From Monarcha castaneiventris obscurior (taxonomy: Eukaryota; Chordata; Aves; Passeriformes; Monarchidae), in contig JAMPIT010000890.1 of NCBI GenBank assembly GCA_026261815.1, positions 9,950,001-10,014,000 on the forward strand: 64,000 nt of DNA, written 5' to 3'. Positions within the stretch are counted from its first letter, which is position 1; each line of letters opens with the position of its first letter. Shown piece after piece: positions 23,780 through 37,227 of this stretch. Below the pieces are notes generated by a model. The model was not told the origin of the DNA. It saw only the letters and a program-made list of their open reading frames with translations, and searched no databases. The translations under genes were made by a program, and so were the position numbers.

Positions 23780-26027
23780 CTGCAAAGGATGTCTCATGCC
23801 AGATGAAATAAATGCACATATGGGATAGATTGGCCTCTTAGGTATTTCTACATCTCTGCTGACTTTGTAGAAAGTCTCTGAAGTCAAATGGGGAAGTCAC
23901 ATTGGATGGAAAGGTCAAGGACTAGGTTTGACTGCCTTTGGAAGGAACGATGGATATATGGAAATGGTAATACATTACTCCTTTTGAAATCCGTTGGGAC
24001 TTTCCCATGGACCTGGGCAAGAGTCAGATATCTCCCTTCCACTCTTACTATACTCCCTAATGTTCTTTCATATGCCTGTTTACCTATGCATGCTTTTTAG
24101 ACCCTTTAAGAACATACAAAACATGGAAAATTTGTGCTATACATTCAGTCAAATAAAGTACTAAAGCACAGATTTACTGACAGCTAAATGCTTTCTTCCA
24201 AGATTTTTTCATTTGCTTATTTTGCTGCCCTCACTTTAATGCATAGGAAATGCTGTCATAGAGCAATATGTCTAATTAGTGTACAAGTGCAAAAATTATT
24301 GAAAAATAAAGATTTTGCTTCTAGTCTCTAGCTTTACCACAGAAACAGATGGATCTCTTTCTTTCATGCTTTCCTGGGTTTTTTTGAGTTTTTTAAGGCA
24401 CTAAAAGTCACCAAGAATCAGAGACTGTAAATGCTGATATTTCAGCATTAGGTGTACTGGGTCAGCAAGGTTAAAACAATTTAAAAATTCACAGAGAAAA
24501 AGGTTGAAAGAGGGACAAAGTAACATGAGTTAGTTCTGTAATTGTATCATGTGCTGGTTTTACTGCTTTAATATTTTGAGGATGCCAAATAAATCATGGA
24601 CTTTGGAGAACCATTGGACACCTTTTATCTAGATTTTTCAAAAGCTTTTAGTGAGATTACTATGAAATGTAATGAGATTTTAATCTTTTTATGAGATTAT
24701 CAGAAAAACCAGTATACAGGGGTGAGTGTTAGCATAGATGGACTGGATAAAACCTTCTAACACTGCCAAAAAATGTTCAGAATTATTAACAGTTTCTATT
24801 AATTTTTGAGGGCCCTCAAAACTCTTGTACAAGGATTGTTGTTAATGCTCATGTTTGCATTCACAAGACCAGATAAAATAAACCAGTGGATCATTGCAAC
24901 AGTTTTACAAAACTACAAAATATCAGAAAGTCAAAGACTATGCTATTCTAAATAGTATTATAGCATCTGCTAATTTTATATGCAGCAGATTGATGCCTTT
25001 TAGAACTGTATATGCAAAGACTTACCACAACAGTAGAGAAAAAACAATGTTCAATAATTAATGATAAAGAAAGCATACTTATTATTTTACTGTATAATCA
25101 CCCCACTCCAAATCCAAGGGGAGCTACCTATTTTCCAAAGGAATGCTTTTCATTTTGACTAGGGATGTTGTCAAAATAACTAGTCACTGGAGGTTACTTA
25201 ATTAAAAAAAAAAAAAAATACCTGAAGGTTGGGATTTCCTACCAATATAGTTTGAAATATAAATAGTTTAATGTGTTACATTATTGGACAAAGTGACAAG
25301 GCTTTTATTGTTTTTTAATAACTCTACTGTTTTCTTAGGAGATGATGCAGAACCAGTTATAGTTATAAGACCAATTTAATTACAGAAAACAACAAACAAT
25401 GATTTGAGTATAATACTCCTGCGGTTGATTTTGTTCCATTTATAAGTTACAGTATCATTTCAATAGTGTAATGCTCCAGTACTTGTTACAGATATTACTT
25501 TTTCCCCAAATAGATAGTGGGAAAATGCGATAATTAGGTATCCCAAAACCAGAAAAACCCAAATAAAACCCCCCAAGTGTAGTCTGTAAACATTTCTCCG
25601 GAGCCATGATCACAGTTTCTCTTCGATATTGTTGTCTTCTGGATTAGAAACAAAGTGAATTTTGTATAAAGGTTTCCTTATCACATCACCAACAGCAACA
25701 GTTGCATGTCCCAATCAAAAACATGGAAAGAGCACAAATTTGCATAGCAGCCCTTCCCCTGCTTTTGCAGTTGCAGATCTATGAAAATCTTGCTATGATA
25801 ATCTCAACCCTGAAAATTACACTCAATTGTCTGAAGCTAGTGCTGAAACCAGTTAGTGCTGTAGAGACAGATGTCCAGAAAAATTCCCAAGCACAACTTG
25901 CCAACAGCAATAATACATGGCCTAAAACACTAGATAAAATTTATGACCACACTCTGCAGAAGGAGAAATTCTGGACTGTTTTATTTCCCATTGTTTTTAA
26001 GTATTATTGACACACAAAACTGTAAGA

Positions 26028-26382
26028 ATTTCAGAGAAAGGCAGCAGGGGTGACCAAAGGCATGTAACAATCATCACTAAACATTGTAGGACTCTTCTGA
26101 AAAAAGAAGGGTAAGGAAGGATGGTAAGGAAGAAGGAAAAAGAGGAATTGACTGAGGGCACTGCTATAGTAGAACTCTATAAAATCATAAGAGGCATGCA
26201 GAGATCGAGTAAGGAGCAGTAGCTTATTGTTTCTTCCAATAAAGGGCCTAAGGAGCAGCAACTGGAGCGAAGGAATTTCAAAGATATTAAAGAAGGGAAT
26301 TGTTCATATAACATCATAACGCTGCAGAACTGTCTTCTGCCAGATTGTTGTAGCTGGAAGAAATTCAAACAGGTTCCCAAGC
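26028..26382 (+). mobile_element. Ancient CR1-like LINE remnant, plus orientation
   Basis: Several blocks match, in order and in sense, the C-terminal ORF2 region of old CR1 families. AATTTCAGAGAAAGGCAGCA corresponds to 'AGTTCAGAGAAGGGCAAC'. ACTCTATAAAATCATAAGAG corresponds to 'GTCTATAAAATCATGAGTG'. A final block around CTGCAGAACTGTCTTCTGCC and ATTGTTGTAG corresponds to 'GTGGAACTCATTGCCACAAGATGTTGTGG'. Divergence and indels are heavy, so the insertion is old and wholly non-functional. Boundaries are approximate, because both ends fade into unique sequence. Confidence 0.72.
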
Positions 26383-27330
26383 AAGGAGCCTTATGTAGGA
26401 GAAACCCCTTACTCACAGAAAATACACAGAAACACGTGTTGACCCTCCTTGAGATGTAAATTATTAGAGAGATCAGGAGATTCATATAAGTTCTGCTCTT
26501 TACTTGTCCAGATTTTGCATGCTTCCTTAGATTACCTGCTTTTAACTACAGCTGGATAAGCTACAAACCTTCGACCTAAAACAACACAACTATTCTTACA
26601 GGGCACATGAAAGTTCAGGTATTAGCAAAAGTTCATTGTAGTTTCGGTTTCACAAATAACACCAAGCAGCACCACTCACCATATGTTCATTACAACCCTC
26701 AGTGCATATCCTTATAACAGTAAATCACATTACACTTGCACAACACGTGGACTCTCAGGTGGTTTGTATGATCTGCCAGTTGTATTCTTTTCCTGACTCT
26801 AAGCAACCACCCCACTTACTCATTTTTAAAGTCTGGATACAGAGCAACATCATCAGTTTTAGTGTTATAATACTTATTGAAACTAATTTGAAGCCAAAAT
26901 CAATGGTCCATAGTAGCATGACTACATAATTTCCATAAAAAGAGAAAAAAAATCACAGCTCTTGATTGAAGCAACCTAATATTGCAGCAGTACAAAATCT
27001 AAAATGTCACAGGTTTGAGGAGTTTGTCTGTTGTGGAAACAAAAGTTTTCAAAATATGCTTTCTGATAGCTGCAGATAACTTTGTAATGTCATTGTGACA
27101 GAATTCAAACTTGAATTGAAACATTTCACCTGAGTGCTGCAGAAAAAAATCTCAAATAAGTTTTCTGTCCTCTTCTGATTCAGCCTGAAGTGGAACTATA
27201 GCACACTACTGAGATAAACCACATAGTTTATGGTTCCAATGAGATGAACAATAACGCACTAGTCAGATTTACTCTGCCTTACTATTTAATCAAATTGCAT
27301 GTATTTGGAAAGAAAATTATTGCTCTCCAG

Positions 27331-27369
27331 AAGTATTTGTATGAGCTGGTACTAAAGGCTATCCCAATG
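27331..27369 (+). other. Candidate 39-base exon (plus strand)
   Basis: The acceptor-like TTATTGCTCTCCAG precedes 39 bases, exactly 13 codons, ending ATG|GTAAGC. The in-phase translation KYLYELVLKAIPM has no stop. Its end phase agrees with the start phase of the next candidate at 29493. The length is microexon-like. Evidence is limited to splice-signal consensus and the open frame; I know no matching protein. Confidence 0.15.
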
Positions 27370-29492
27370 GTAAGCATCACTAGAATAATTTAGAGCAGGC
27401 CTGTCAAGCAAATTCAATTGTATTATTTACAAATATTATGTAAAATAGTTAATAATGAGAAAGTGCATGCAAATATGGTTTTGCTACTTTGGGGTATTTG
27501 TGTTTGCTTTTTTTTAAATGCAGCTTGATAATCTAAACACCTATAAATATATTTTCTTTCAGAAGGGATGCATAAACACAAATTAATTAAGGACACTACA
27601 CAAACACATACATTTCTTACAACAGGATAAAAATCTTGTGTACACTATCAAATCAAGGGGAAATTCTAAATACAGGACTTTCACTAAAGCAAACTCCCAA
27701 CCCTCTGTAAACTTACTCAGTACTATACATCCCTTAAAGGAGGGAAAACTCGCACTGATTTTTTTTCCCCCAGTTAAATAAAAGGAAAGCACTCTTTGTT
27801 CTCAAAATACAAACAGATACAAAGTGATTGAATTACTGCTGCTGGTTAGCTCCCTAAATGTTATGAATGCTGCTGTAAAAGTTTAAGAGCCCACTGACTT
27901 GGAGAAAGAGCATTAATGGTTTCTATGGTGCATAATCAGGCTAAATATGTTCTTTCCTCAAGTCAGCAAAAATAAATACCAAATTTCCAAGAGGAACTGC
28001 CTCTCATTCCTTCTTTTAAAAATAGATACTTCTACTTTATTTGCTTACTTTATCAAATAGTATCATCTTCTTGTAAGAAGCCCACTGTTAAATTTACAGA
28101 AAAGAAAATCCTACTTTTCCAATAATGTTTAATAAGTTCCTCTGCCTCAGGTTATTGACTTTTAAGATTACAAGGGGAAATATTAGGAAATTATTAACTG
28201 AATTTCAAGGAGGAACTTGAATTCTGCTTCATTCTTTATGTTCTTCTGCACCTTAATCCTGAGCAATGTCACATCCATGATATTCACAAGTAATAAAAAT
28301 ATAGACTTATACTGAACTCTCTCTATATATAAGTTCCATTTGTGTTCTTCAGACTCAGAACTCGCTTCCACAAGATGTCTCTAAGCCTTCAATGCTTTTT
28401 CTTCCAACAGTTCTCACAAAGAATCAGTGCACCAATGAAGCTTTTAGAGTACATTAAATTCTAGCACAGAGTTTTGATTAAGCACCCTCCCACACTTAAA
28501 ACTGAGCAATGGCTAGAAATGCCACAACAATAATACAAACAGTTTGGCTTTGCTGTCATATGCTAGGGATATTTAATTCTGTATTGCAATTACTACAGCT
28601 ATCACTTCAATAATTGTTTATAGTATCTGAAACAAATGATGAACAGAGAATGAAAGATGACTACTTTTGGTTTACACTACAACATTACATTTCCTCCAAG
28701 TCAGTGATGCTGACAAATCAATGCAGAATAATCAATCAGAACATCTTGATGAACTTCACTAGGCTGGTAATTAACATGAAAACACCAAGGTAAATCACTG
28801 GGTAACTTCTGAAGGAACTACTTCATTTAAATTGCCATAAAAATTTATGAAAGCTATTTCTAATGAAAGAAAATTATTACAAATTGCAATTAAAAATTGT
28901 TGAAATCTGTGTGTATTCTGCAACCATTTTTTTTACATGGCAAGGGGAGAAGCACTCAGATTGAAAAATAAAATCAGAAGCAAATCCGGTTTTTTGCTAT
29001 CTTCAAAAAAGTTTAAAACAGAAACATCAGGAATCCAGATAGAATAAAAGATATCTTTGCTGAAGTCAGCAGCACTACGGGATTGATTTGAGTTCAAAAG
29101 CCACTCATTACATTCTTCAAAGTAAACAAAAATTTGTGTTTTCCTGATTATGTTCTTTTCCATCAGCAGAAAACCTTTGAGTATCTGAAAAATGACATTT
29201 ATCCATTGTAAACTAGGAAAACCCTGGAAGACACAAACTGCTTGCCCTTCCTGGAATTGAGCACAACCAAAGACATTAAATGAACCACCCCATTGACCAT
29301 TGAAAGAGTTTCTACATTGAAACACTGAAACCCTGCAATTCATCCCTTAGATACTTATTGCTGCACCATGTAAACAAATTAATTTCTTTTCCTTAAATAA
29401 ACTGAAACATTCTGCTTCTCTTAGCAGGTTACGCAAGTTTTCCCTCTTAAATGTCCTCAATTAAGGAGCTGTTACACTGTCCTGACTGTCAG

Positions 29493-29610
29493 TCTGTCTT
29501 AAATACCATTTGTGCAAAAACAGAGCAAGAAACTAAGTCCATGGATACACAGGATGATGGAATGCCCTTCAGAGAGAACACACAAGCTGGGAAAGCAGAA
29601 GAGTACCAAG
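29493..29610 (+). other. Candidate 118-base exon (plus strand)
   Basis: The acceptor CACTGTCCTGACTGTCAG contains a branch-point-like CTGAC. It is followed by 118 bases ending CCAAG|GTAAGC, a good donor. The frame starting at the first base is open for 39 codons and very hydrophilic (for example KTEQETKSMDTQDDG), and it leaves one base for the next exon. If joined to 30068-30129 the frame would end after three further codons, so a short C-terminus or a long non-coding RNA are the options. No family is recognised. Chance remains plausible, because an open frame of this length in one of three phases is not rare. Confidence 0.2.
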
Positions 29611-30067
29611 GTAAGCATGACTTTTAAGACCAAGCACTGGTGAACATACACAAAAAAATACACATGGGAACCCACAGTAAAAAGCAACTATGCCTATTGG
29701 AATCACAAATCATATGCTTATATAACCCACAAGCAAAGGAGTAGTTACAGTATGCCTGAACTGCAAAGAGTATGTCAGTGAGGTTAGAAAAAATATATCG
29801 TAACTTCTCCTTATCTAGTAGCTCAACAATAGCCTTTTTCACAGGTCCTTTTTCTCTTCAGATTTAGTTTATTGCCTGTACTCTGTTGCCTTTCAACTTC
29901 TGAGAAATATTAAATATGTTTATGACTACACCTGGATAGATTTTGAGTCATACCATCCTTTTCTAATTCAAATACTGTGTTACTTAGCATAATTGCAAAC
30001 CACTTCATGCTACGTTACCAAGTGACTGTTTCTACCTTTAATGTGGAATTGGTATTTTTTCTTACAG

Positions 30068-30129
30068 TGAGTAGTTAATGAAGGACAGAAGCTTCATGAT
30101 TAATTTAATTTTAACCATAAAAGTAGGAG
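30068..30129 (+). other. Candidate 62-base exon with strong acceptor, stops in all frames
   Basis: GGTATTTTTTCTTACAG is one of the best acceptor sequences in the window. The following 62 bases end GGAG|GTGAGT, again a strong donor. All three frames contain stops, so it could only be a terminal coding exon with 3' UTR or part of a non-coding RNA. It lies about 460 bases after the candidate at 29493-29610 on the same strand. Confidence 0.15.
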
Positions 30130-33100
30130 GTGAGTACACAAGGATGACTAGATAGGAAATCGTCCTTTTATAATTGTCAATTTGTCAGTATCAGTCTGAA
30201 ATTTCACTGTGAATTTATTTTCCGTTTTACTCTCTGGTCTACGCCCAGGCCCAGGCATGTAACGCTTGTCTTCTCAGTGATCTTTACCTTGTGTATTTGT
30301 ATAGCAGCTTGCACAACAGAGCCTTGATCAGGGCTCCCAGGCACTGCCGAGATAAAAATTAAGTGATTGTTTTCCCTAGACAGTGTCAGAAAATGACTAC
30401 ATGTAGAGCTCCTTTAAATAACTATATAAGTCTATTAGAAAAGGATCAGAATCCCTTATTTTAGGAATTGTGTGTCAGGATCATGGTTAATCTAAACAGA
30501 AAGAAAAATATAGACCATCTTATGATCAAGATCTGCTTAGGTCCATAGAACATGGACACACATTTCCTAGAGAACAAGTTTTGAAAATTATTCATCCATG
30601 GTTTGATATACAACCAGTATTCTGCTCTTATAATTTGTTGTAACCTTACTTTAGAAACCTAAAACAAACAAACACACAAACCCACAAAACCCAAGAACAA
30701 ACCACCTTTTCCAAAGCCTACATATAAGTTTTAATAGCATAAAAAATTTTAATTGTCTACTTTGTTTGTTAACTTTATTATTTTTGAAACACTCTTACTG
30801 TTTGAGTAATTAAAAAAGACAGAATTTGACATGCTGCTGGTTGTAACCTTTTTTCTATTTCTATATTATACCTGTTTAAAAACATTAAGCATTTCCTGTA
30901 CTATACAGTTTTTGTCATAAAATATATTCTCAATTATGTTCTGACTCACATGACACAGGTCAAAGACTTGCATAGCTTATCGAGCATGACTTCTGAGCTG
31001 AATTATGTCAAAAATATCTTCCATTTATTTATTAAAATGCCATACTTTAATCACAGGTCAATGAAGAATAAAAACTTCTCAGTAGAAATTAAATACCTAT
31101 GGAAAGTATGTCTGCATTCTCATTGATATATAATGGAAGAAATCAGAAAAGTGGGTGATCCTTGTAATTATATAATTTCCAGCACTATGGTAGCTGACTC
31201 TCTATGAAATGTCAACCAATGCTACGGGGCAAAAAAAAAATGCAGAGAACATGAGGAATGGGTAATTTGAAATGAAAATCTGTGTTTCTTGTTTCACACA
31301 CCAAGAATTCTAATACGTTAGAAGAGGTCTGGAGAATTATTACTTTTGCAAATAAGATATTTAAAATACAAAGTATCTCAGAAGCATGAATTTTTCTTTG
31401 AAATGAGGAAAGAATTTGTTATCCACATATTATACACTTGTTCAACTACATTACTGGTAGCTACTTTTACAACATTTTATACAAATACATTTCATACAAA
31501 AATCTGTTGTGAATAAAATTTGAGGCATAAAAAGGTGTATTAGAGGAGATAAAATAAAGTTCAATTTCATAGAGGAGTTTTGAAAAGTTGTTTCTGATAT
31601 ATTCTGATCTTCCTTTCCCCAAACTCTGATGCAGCAGCAAGAAATGGGAAAATGAATGTATAATGGAGATAATACATTCCCATCTAAGAGGCAGGAAGTT
31701 TATTCTTCTAATACTTCTGTCAGTGATATATTGGATAAAAACAAAATCAAAAAAAACAAAGACTTATTTCTAACTAATCTATATATTAATAAAACATGAA
31801 GAAATAAAGTAAAACATTGCATAGGAACATATACAGAAGAGGCTGTAACAGACCATATTGAACTTGTGAGATCTGATTTGTGTTTATGATAAGAGAACTA
31901 TAATAGTATTTTCAGGACTATAGAAAAGTATTACAGGAAAAACTGCTGAATATTTTAAGTAAAATGAGTATCAAACCACTGCAAAGTCTTTACCAAAAAA
32001 ATAAAAAAAAATATTTCCACATGTTGTCTTACCAGGAAAACTAATCCAAAAAATAATTTTAAATATTTCAACCTGAAGCCTTTTTTTTTTTAGGATGCAG
32101 CTGGGGCTACATTAATCCCTTCAGCAAGGTAGATAATTTGTTCAAAAAACATTACTAGACAATAATGATATGAACTGCTTCAGTCAAGTAGACCTCAAGA
32201 ATTTGGGCAGACCCTCTCTTCTCAGAGGCTGCCTTAGTCCCTGCATCTGCACATGTCACCTACATCTTTTCTGATGTATAATTTGGTAAGTTCTTGCTGC
32301 ACTCAGTCTTATAGATCCTTTCTTTAAAGATGTACATAGCAAAATTCTCTTCTATTCCAGCATTCTCTCACTCTGTTTTCTCTCAGTGACACTGATCTGC
32401 ATCTTGCTGCTCAAGTCCCCATTTCTGAGAGGGTTCAATGTAGGGTCTAACACACCAGCAAAGAGGGCCCCTTCCTTTCCCACACCTGTGAGATTATGAA
32501 ATGCTCAGGGAAAAGATGAATGCTGGGGAATTTCTATCTATGATAAAAAATGAATATGAGTAGGTGTGGTGTGCAGAAAATGACTGCATGTTTTTTTCCT
32601 CATTTTGACAAGGACTTTACAACAATTATTTGAATGATTGTCATGTCAAGATTAATTTCTTTCAAGATTTTCTGCTGTTGAGAAGCTGAAGGCAGTAAAT
32701 GAGCTGTTGTGTTTTACAAAGGGTAATTCTGCAATTTGTGACTACAACAGTAAGTTTCCTCATGTCAAGGTTAAAGCTTTATACCTCATCTAAGGGATCC
32801 TTCTGTAGCTTACGAGATAATATCCTAGGTTAGGAAGATCTGAGACATACAACAAAAAAATATGCTGAAGAATCATCTTTGACTAGAGCCTTGACTTGTA
32901 AATCCTCTAAACATGCTGCAAAGCTCATCTTTTACAATTCTCTGCCTAGGCTGTGAAAGTAAATATTTATATATGGGCTCTGGTTACCCCAGTTATGTCA
33001 AAATTATAAATGTACAGGAGAGGCATGCCTAAATTCTAGATGAATGCAGACAAAAATACTGGGGAAAGGTAGAAATAAAAATATATTTCTATGGTATATG

Positions 33101-33604
33101 CTTTTAAACAGCAGTAGGCAAGAGGTTTCCTACCCTCTTTTCTAGAAACGTAGTAGCAAGACCATTTTTATTCACAGTAAGGTTTTGCAAGCAGTAGAAG
33201 AAAGATTCCAGAGGCTGAAAGGCAATATCCACTTAGCCACAACACTCTTTCTGTAAACCAGTTAAGCTCATTGACTACTTAAGCACTGGAACACTTAGGA
33301 GTGCCATTACAGTCTCTCCGTATCCAGAGTGTGAAAGGGAAGAGAAATAAAATCCAGACTTAAAAATCTAAGAGGCTCTTGAATCCCTGGTGGAAAACAT
33401 TTAAAGAAAATAAAATACTTCATTGTTTTAACTTTAGGGTCTGGAGCACATAAAAGCATCATATAGAGTTACTTCTTTCAGTGTGTGGAAGTATAGCTGG
33501 ATACAATTAAACATATGCATCAATCAAAATAATTGTATGGGCCTAGTCTGACTACAACTGTTACTATTCTTCATGTTTAATGTACATGATTTTCATGTTC
33601 CTGA

Positions 33605-33620
33605 TTATTATTATTATTAG
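33605..33620. repeat. (TTA)n microsatellite
   Basis: About five TTA units in a row. The array is too short to be strongly mutable. Confidence 0.85.
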
Positions 33621-36600
33621 GTCACCAACAACAAAAGCACTGCAGAAAGGATACAAGAGTCATACGTAAAAGAAAAGGAAGAAGTTGTACCATTCCATTG
33701 GAAGTTTCTATAGGAAAAAATGGAAAAATTCTTACCATCATCTACTTAAAAATGCAGAAGATGCAGGTTTACCTGCAGTAACCACAGTATTATACTTCTG
33801 AGTACAACCCTAGCCCATAAAGTTTTTAACTTTCATATCTTTTAATCCCTTTCTTTTAGCTCTTCTCTGGAGAGCCTAAACTGTTGCTGATACCTGCATC
33901 TATTTGTATTTATCTAGTCCCAAACAGGAATTGAATCCAGTATTTCCCACTGAACTACTTGAAAACTATACCACTTGTGTTTCTTGGTAAACCAGATACA
34001 TTCACCACATACAGAGGAGTACAAAGATCTTATCTTTTGATTCTTAACATTTCATCCTTTCCAATTGGTTGCAACTTCACAAATTTTGAACACTATAACC
34101 AAGACATCCAAGCAAAAATAGGCAATAGGACAAAAAAAACAGAAAATAAGATCTCTCACCTGTAGCAAGCTCTTTCACAGACCTCTTATGGCTTTTCCAT
34201 AAAGCATAAATGAAGTAGAAAGTAACTTAATACCAGCTGCTTCTTTTAATATTCAGAAGTTGTTTACATTGTGTAAAGACAAGTTATAGAAAAACAAGAC
34301 ACACATAGATAAAAGATGACTAGTTTTATTCCTTACCTCCTTAATTTTTCAACTCAATTGTGTATGAGCTTAAAAATCTGTGAACTCCTGTGAACGTCCC
34401 AAAGGAATCACATAGATTTTAGCCTCCAAGAATCTGGATTTAAAGAAAAGAGAATATAAAAAGAAGCGTTAGCACTGAAGTAATTTTTCTTATATTTCAC
34501 CTAGAGACTATACAATATTCTGATGTCAAATGGTTTGACAAACCCCTTCAGAATGACCTAAACAATCATCTAACCAGTCATACTGCTATATTAAAAACCC
34601 TACACAGTTTTTTTTAAAGATAGATGATAATGGTGCTTTTTTTTTTGGTGGACTGAGAACTGGACACATTTTCTATTTGGTGTCCAGCAAAGGCATGCTA
34701 TATTTAAAACATTCATGACAACTGCAATGTGTTGCAACTCTGATTCTTCATTTTTATTTTGATGATGACCTTAAAGGAAATTCTATTTAGAAAAGTAAAT
34801 GCAACAGCAACATCAGTTTCTACTTTTATCACCTTTCAATTACTTCCGTTCAGTTCAAAAATATGTGAGTCCCTGAGCTCTGACAGCATGATAGGCATTT
34901 TCTGCTTGCTCATCATTATCAAATAAAAAAAGAACCTGCCATGTACCCTTTCGTCACAGCAGGCTACATTGCATTCTCAGTCTCACTGCACAACTCACTG
35001 CATTCATATTACATGGAGAATAGATCCTCCTGCTCAAAAAACTGCCTTGAAACAAGTGACAGGAATTAAATCTATTTTAAAATAAAGTTTTTAACTAAAA
35101 GTGTTAGATATCATTAAATATACACAGCAAGAAAATCTGTTAAGAGAACAGCATTTACAAAGTCATCAGGCAGAAGGGAACAAAAAAGCTAAGTAATATG
35201 ATAAATTCCAGGTAACCATTACTACTTACTGGCCTTCAACAAAACTGTTAATTAATGGTGATTGATCAGACTCTGTTCAAAAAACTGGGATAACACATAG
35301 AAATCTACCTCTTTGTGGTAAAATAATATGTAAAATAAAGTTTGCACATTTATTATGTTGGTTTATAAAACTTAGTAAAAAATCGCTACCGTTATACAGC
35401 CCAACATTTTACCGACTACATTCCCAGATGCATCACTGTAAAACTACAAGTTTTTGACATGCTCAATCTTTAATTCTCAATATATGGAGCAACAAAGATT
35501 AGAAGGAAAGGAACAGCAAGTGTAGGTTGCCTGGGTGCTTTTGAAGACGTGTGCTTTTCAATATGCAACTCATGGTCCATAATGAAGTTCCTGTCTTCTT
35601 TTAAAAGATGAAGCAATTCTTCACTTTACCCTGAGTGACCTCTGCTGGCAAAATAACTCACAGGCACACAGGTTAAAACCACTAAAAGCACCTTCGTGGT
35701 TATGTCATGAACATACACACACATACAGAACTCATTCACTTTTCTTGGTAAGAGGTAGATGACACTGAAAATTAAGATGCTTGCATGCTCAGGAAGTAGT
35801 GTCCTAGAAGCATTGGCTAGTTTTTTTGAGTCACTCAGTTTTTTCTCTTAGTCTTTTAAAGAACTCCACAGCTAGAACCTCATTTAAAGGCAGCATATTT
35901 GAAGTAGCAGCTACTGAACAAGTAGTGGCACATGAATTATAAACGTGGATCTTATTCTTACATACAGGTCTGGGGTTATACTGTGGTATGGGATAGTTCC
36001 TTCCACTCATTTTTCTGGAAAACACATCTTAGTCTGGAATGCAGTCTTGTATATTTTGAAAGGAGTTTTTAGAATTCATGAACTGATTTAATCAATTCTT
36101 ACTTCACCAGTATTTTTAGTAAATAAGTCAATCTTAGAGTTACCTCTGGTTTCACACATCCTTATTTGAGTATAATTAAAATTTGTTTCTTTTGAAGTGT
36201 ATCGGAATGGTACCATGAAAGGTTTCTATTCAATGCAACCCTCTAATTTAAAGAAAACTGGTTAAAACCACGAGATCACTACAATACAGGAAAAAAGACA
36301 ACTACAATACATTAATTTTCAATGTGATGTTTGCATTGTAAATATATCCACATACTACTAGATTAGAAATGGCAAGAAAACATATCAAGGTACGAATAAA
36401 GAACAGGTACAAAAAGAGCTGCCAGTTTGGGCATCTATCAGTAAGTATTTCTGAGACAGCATGAAAAACACCTTTATAAAGCAACAGATGTATCTTGGGT
36501 TTGGTAGTGTAAGTGATATCTAAACTCTGAGGTCTTCACAAAAGTGAAGCACTCTAAGGAGTTTCGACCAGGAAAATTATTACAATTCATGACTGCTGAT

Positions 36601-37191
36601 CACTGCAATATTCTACCTTATTTAACAATGTCCATGAAAAAAAAAAGGGAAATGTATTAGGTCTCTGCCTCAGCAAATAGTGAAATCTATTTATATGCAA
36701 ATAAGCTATCCATTATTAGTTTGAGGAGAGACATAGGCATAAAGGAAAAAATAAATTATCACTAGAAACCCTTAATGAAATCTATTTCAAAACATAACAT
36801 TTTACAAGAGCTCTCATTCATGTAATATTTGTTCAAGGCTAGAAGGGAATTGGCGTGTTCTGAACTTAGATGAGAACAGATACCACATTACTTCCCATGC
36901 CAATTTATTATATAAAATGCATTTATATCCTTGCGTAGAAACAACTTGATAATTGTAAATCTATTGCTTCCTTATAAGTAAGTGTATTCTCATGCTACAA
37001 AGTAATCTTATGCTCATTTGACTACTGACAATTTTAAATTATTTCCTTTTATTTTTAAAGTATGAACACAAGAGGATGGGAAAATATATTATTCTAAGAT
37101 TATAAATTTTTAAAGAATAAGGCCACCTCTGAGAAAACTTGATTTCATTGCTGAAAATTCCAACTTCAAAACAGTGCCTGATTTTTATGTT

Positions 37192-37227
37192 AAAAAACAA
37201 CAACACAACAACAACAACAAAAAAACC
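37192..37227. repeat. AAC-type simple repeat
   Basis: Repeated AAC units (ACAACAACAACAACAA) are flanked by A runs and followed by CCC. It is a short simple-sequence tract, probably grown from an A-rich stretch. Confidence 0.85.

Larger units (their letters stand above)
16150..26027. other. Unique AT-rich DNA, no assigned gene
   Basis: No coding region is supported. Minus-strand frames at 18533-18901 (122 codons, one hydrophobic stretch) and 20537-20845 (102 codons), and plus frames at 17634-17906 and 18046-18348, show no recognisable family. An imperfect inverted repeat lies at 18848-18890. A purine tract lies at 19391-19430, and A runs lie at 20506-20519 (14 A) and 25204-25218 (15 A). The block 19600-19830 is AT-rich with many TAAT and ATTA words and resembles a conserved non-coding element, though this cannot be shown from one sequence. 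A compact GC-rich patch (21371-21562) and a candidate exon (23707-23779) are listed separately. Confidence 0.55.

Noticed and set aside
28345..28400. Plus-strand GAACTCGCTTCCACAAGATG resembles the CR1 ORF2 block 'GAACTCATTGCCACAAGATGT'.
   Set aside because: Only about 20 bases match and neither flank continues the CR1 text, so it could be chance or an unrecoverable remnant.
28933..29343. 136-codon minus-strand frame, Phe- and Asn-rich.
   Set aside because: Length is within chance for 64 kb read in six frames; no family resemblance.
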